Of a stretch of DNA of 6,745 nt, positions 6,018 through 6,745 are shown piece after piece (the stretch's first letter is position 1; every line of letters starts with the position of its first letter). The notes under the pieces are model-generated. The model did not search any database. It saw only the letters and a list, made by a program, of their open reading frames with translations, and was not told where the DNA came from. Made by a program: the position numbers and the translations under genes. Origin of the DNA: an uncultured Lactobacillus sp. (GTDB lineage Bacteria; Bacillota; Bacilli; Lactobacillales; Lactobacillaceae); the NCBI GenBank assembly GCA_945281075.1, contig CALYQE010000105.1, positions 1 through 6,745 of the forward strand, given 5' to 3'.

Positions 6018-6743
6018 TTAAATTTGATACTGATAACAATAATAGGGAATATTAAAACTATGATCATTAATCTTGTGATAATCCGTGTCAAGCAAATATT
6101 GCGGTAATAATGCAACTACCTCTCCCCTTTTTACCAATTGCATAATTGTTACAAGTGAATCAATTTCTAACAATCTTGCTTTATCAGGACACAACTTCAG
6201 AGTTAGTTTTCTAAACGGACAGGTTAAATCAGCATTGATTGCAATCGGGCAAGTCGAAACGTCCTTTTGTTTTCCTTTCAAAAAACATGCCTGTAAATCA
6301 GCCGTTTGCTTTAACCGATAATTGGGTAAGTCGAATTGGTTAAAGGTCATCACTACATCGTAGTATGTTTGCGCCAGTTCAGACTCCAATTGATTACTTT
6401 TTTTAAACGTAACTGCATAATCAGTAATTAAAAAAATCTTCTTAGCAATTAAAAAGTTAAATAGTAATTCCGACGATAAGATTGTTTTGCGAATGACTAG
6501 CGTATCTTGGAGTTTTTGCCAATTTCCGAGCGTTTTAACAGCAAAACGATATACTTTTTTCCAGTTATCCGTCGGAGCTACACCTTGATTTGAGCGAACA
6601 AATAGCGTCGAATTCAATTCATATTCAATTGCCTTTAAGCGTGCTGTCAAATTAGATTGTGCATAACCTAACTTTTTAGCAGCTTTATTAATAGATTTAG
6701 TTTCATAAATTGTCTTATAAATATTTAAGTCATTAAAATTCAT
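6018..6743 (-). CDS. LysR-type transcriptional regulator, unusually short
   Basis: This is a 241-aa cytosolic DNA-binding protein. The N-terminal winged helix-turn-helix is clear: MNFNDLNIYKTIYE opens it, followed by SINKAAKKLGYAQSNLTARL (17-36) and the TLFVRSNQGVAPT stretch (46-58). A linker helix runs about 59-90. The effector region (about 90-241) is shorter than in most LysR proteins (family members are usually near 300 aa). It lacks the usual LRIG-like opening strand but keeps a recognisable late segment, VTIMQLVKRGEVVALLPQYLL (198-218). All five cysteines (153, 165, 175, 185, 236) are in the effector region. Ligand and targets are unknown. Targets could include the wall genes 42 nt downstream, or a gene beyond the window. 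The start codon lies 2 nt from the window edge, so its ribosome-binding site and promoter cannot be seen. Confidence 0.85.
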   Translation of the reverse strand: MNFNDLNIYKTIYETKSINKAAKKLGYAQSNLTARLKAIEYELNSTLFVRSNQGVAPTDNWKKVYRFAVKTLGNWQKLQDTLVIRKTILSSELLFNFLIAKKIFLITDYAVTFKKSNQLESELAQTYYDVVMTFNQFDLPNYRLKQTADLQACFLKGKQKDVSTCPIAINADLTCPFRKLTLKLCPDKARLLEIDSLVTIMQLVKRGEVVALLPQYLLDTDYHKINDHSFNIPYYCYQYQI

Positions 6744-6745
6744 CT

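Noticed and set aside
6018..6070. Promoter for the carboxypeptidase gene within the end of the LysR gene
   Set aside because: A TTGTTA is present, but no acceptable -10 lies 16-18 nt downstream.
1..6745. Mobile elements, CRISPR arrays, toxin-antitoxin or phage-defence genes
   Set aside because: No transposase, repeat-spacer pattern or such proteins were seen; the window is filled with housekeeping and cell-wall genes on one strand.

Overview
The window looks like chromosomal DNA from a low-GC Gram-positive bacterium of the Lactobacillus type (acidophilus/helveticus/delbrueckii kind). The grounds are AT-rich sequence, strong AGGAGG ribosome-binding sites, a T-box leader in front of an aminoacyl-tRNA synthetase, a lipoprotein signal on a cell-wall enzyme, and protein sequences that read like lactobacillar class II aldolase and ArgS. 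The genus call is by recognition, not by a search.

All six clear genes lie on the minus strand, so transcription runs from the right edge to the left. From right to left they are: a short LysR-type regulator (6018-6743); a D-alanyl-D-alanine carboxypeptidase with a lipobox (4668-5975); an ADP-dependent NAD(P)H-hydrate dehydratase, nnrD (3823-4665); a YkuD-type L,D-transpeptidase (3111-3758); a T-box riboswitch with its own promoter and terminator (about 2871-3105) in front of arginyl-tRNA synthetase, argS (1164-2849); and class II fructose-bisphosphate aldolase, fba (148-1062). The fba gene has its own promoter and a possible upstream CcpA (cre-like) site, and is followed by a 12-bp hairpin terminator at 92-125. 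At the far left an open plus-strand frame may be the tail of a convergent gene.

Two functional blocks stand out. The first is a probable cell-wall operon. The carboxypeptidase trims pentapeptide stems to tetrapeptides, and tetrapeptides are the donor substrate of L,D-transpeptidases. The metabolite-repair gene nnrD lies between them, with its start 2 nt after the carboxypeptidase stop. The second is housekeeping: argS under arginine-tRNA-sensing attenuation, and fba as a highly expressed glycolytic gene.

Three genes (fba, argS, ldt) have a longer frame with an upstream GTG or TTG start. In each case the ribosome-binding site supports the internal ATG, and those starts are used here. No mobile element, CRISPR array, tRNA or rRNA was seen. 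I do not find a wholly new system. The points most worth checking are the compact arginine T-box, the carboxypeptidase/L,D-transpeptidase pairing, the apparently double-anchored carboxypeptidase, and the short cysteine-rich LysR protein.
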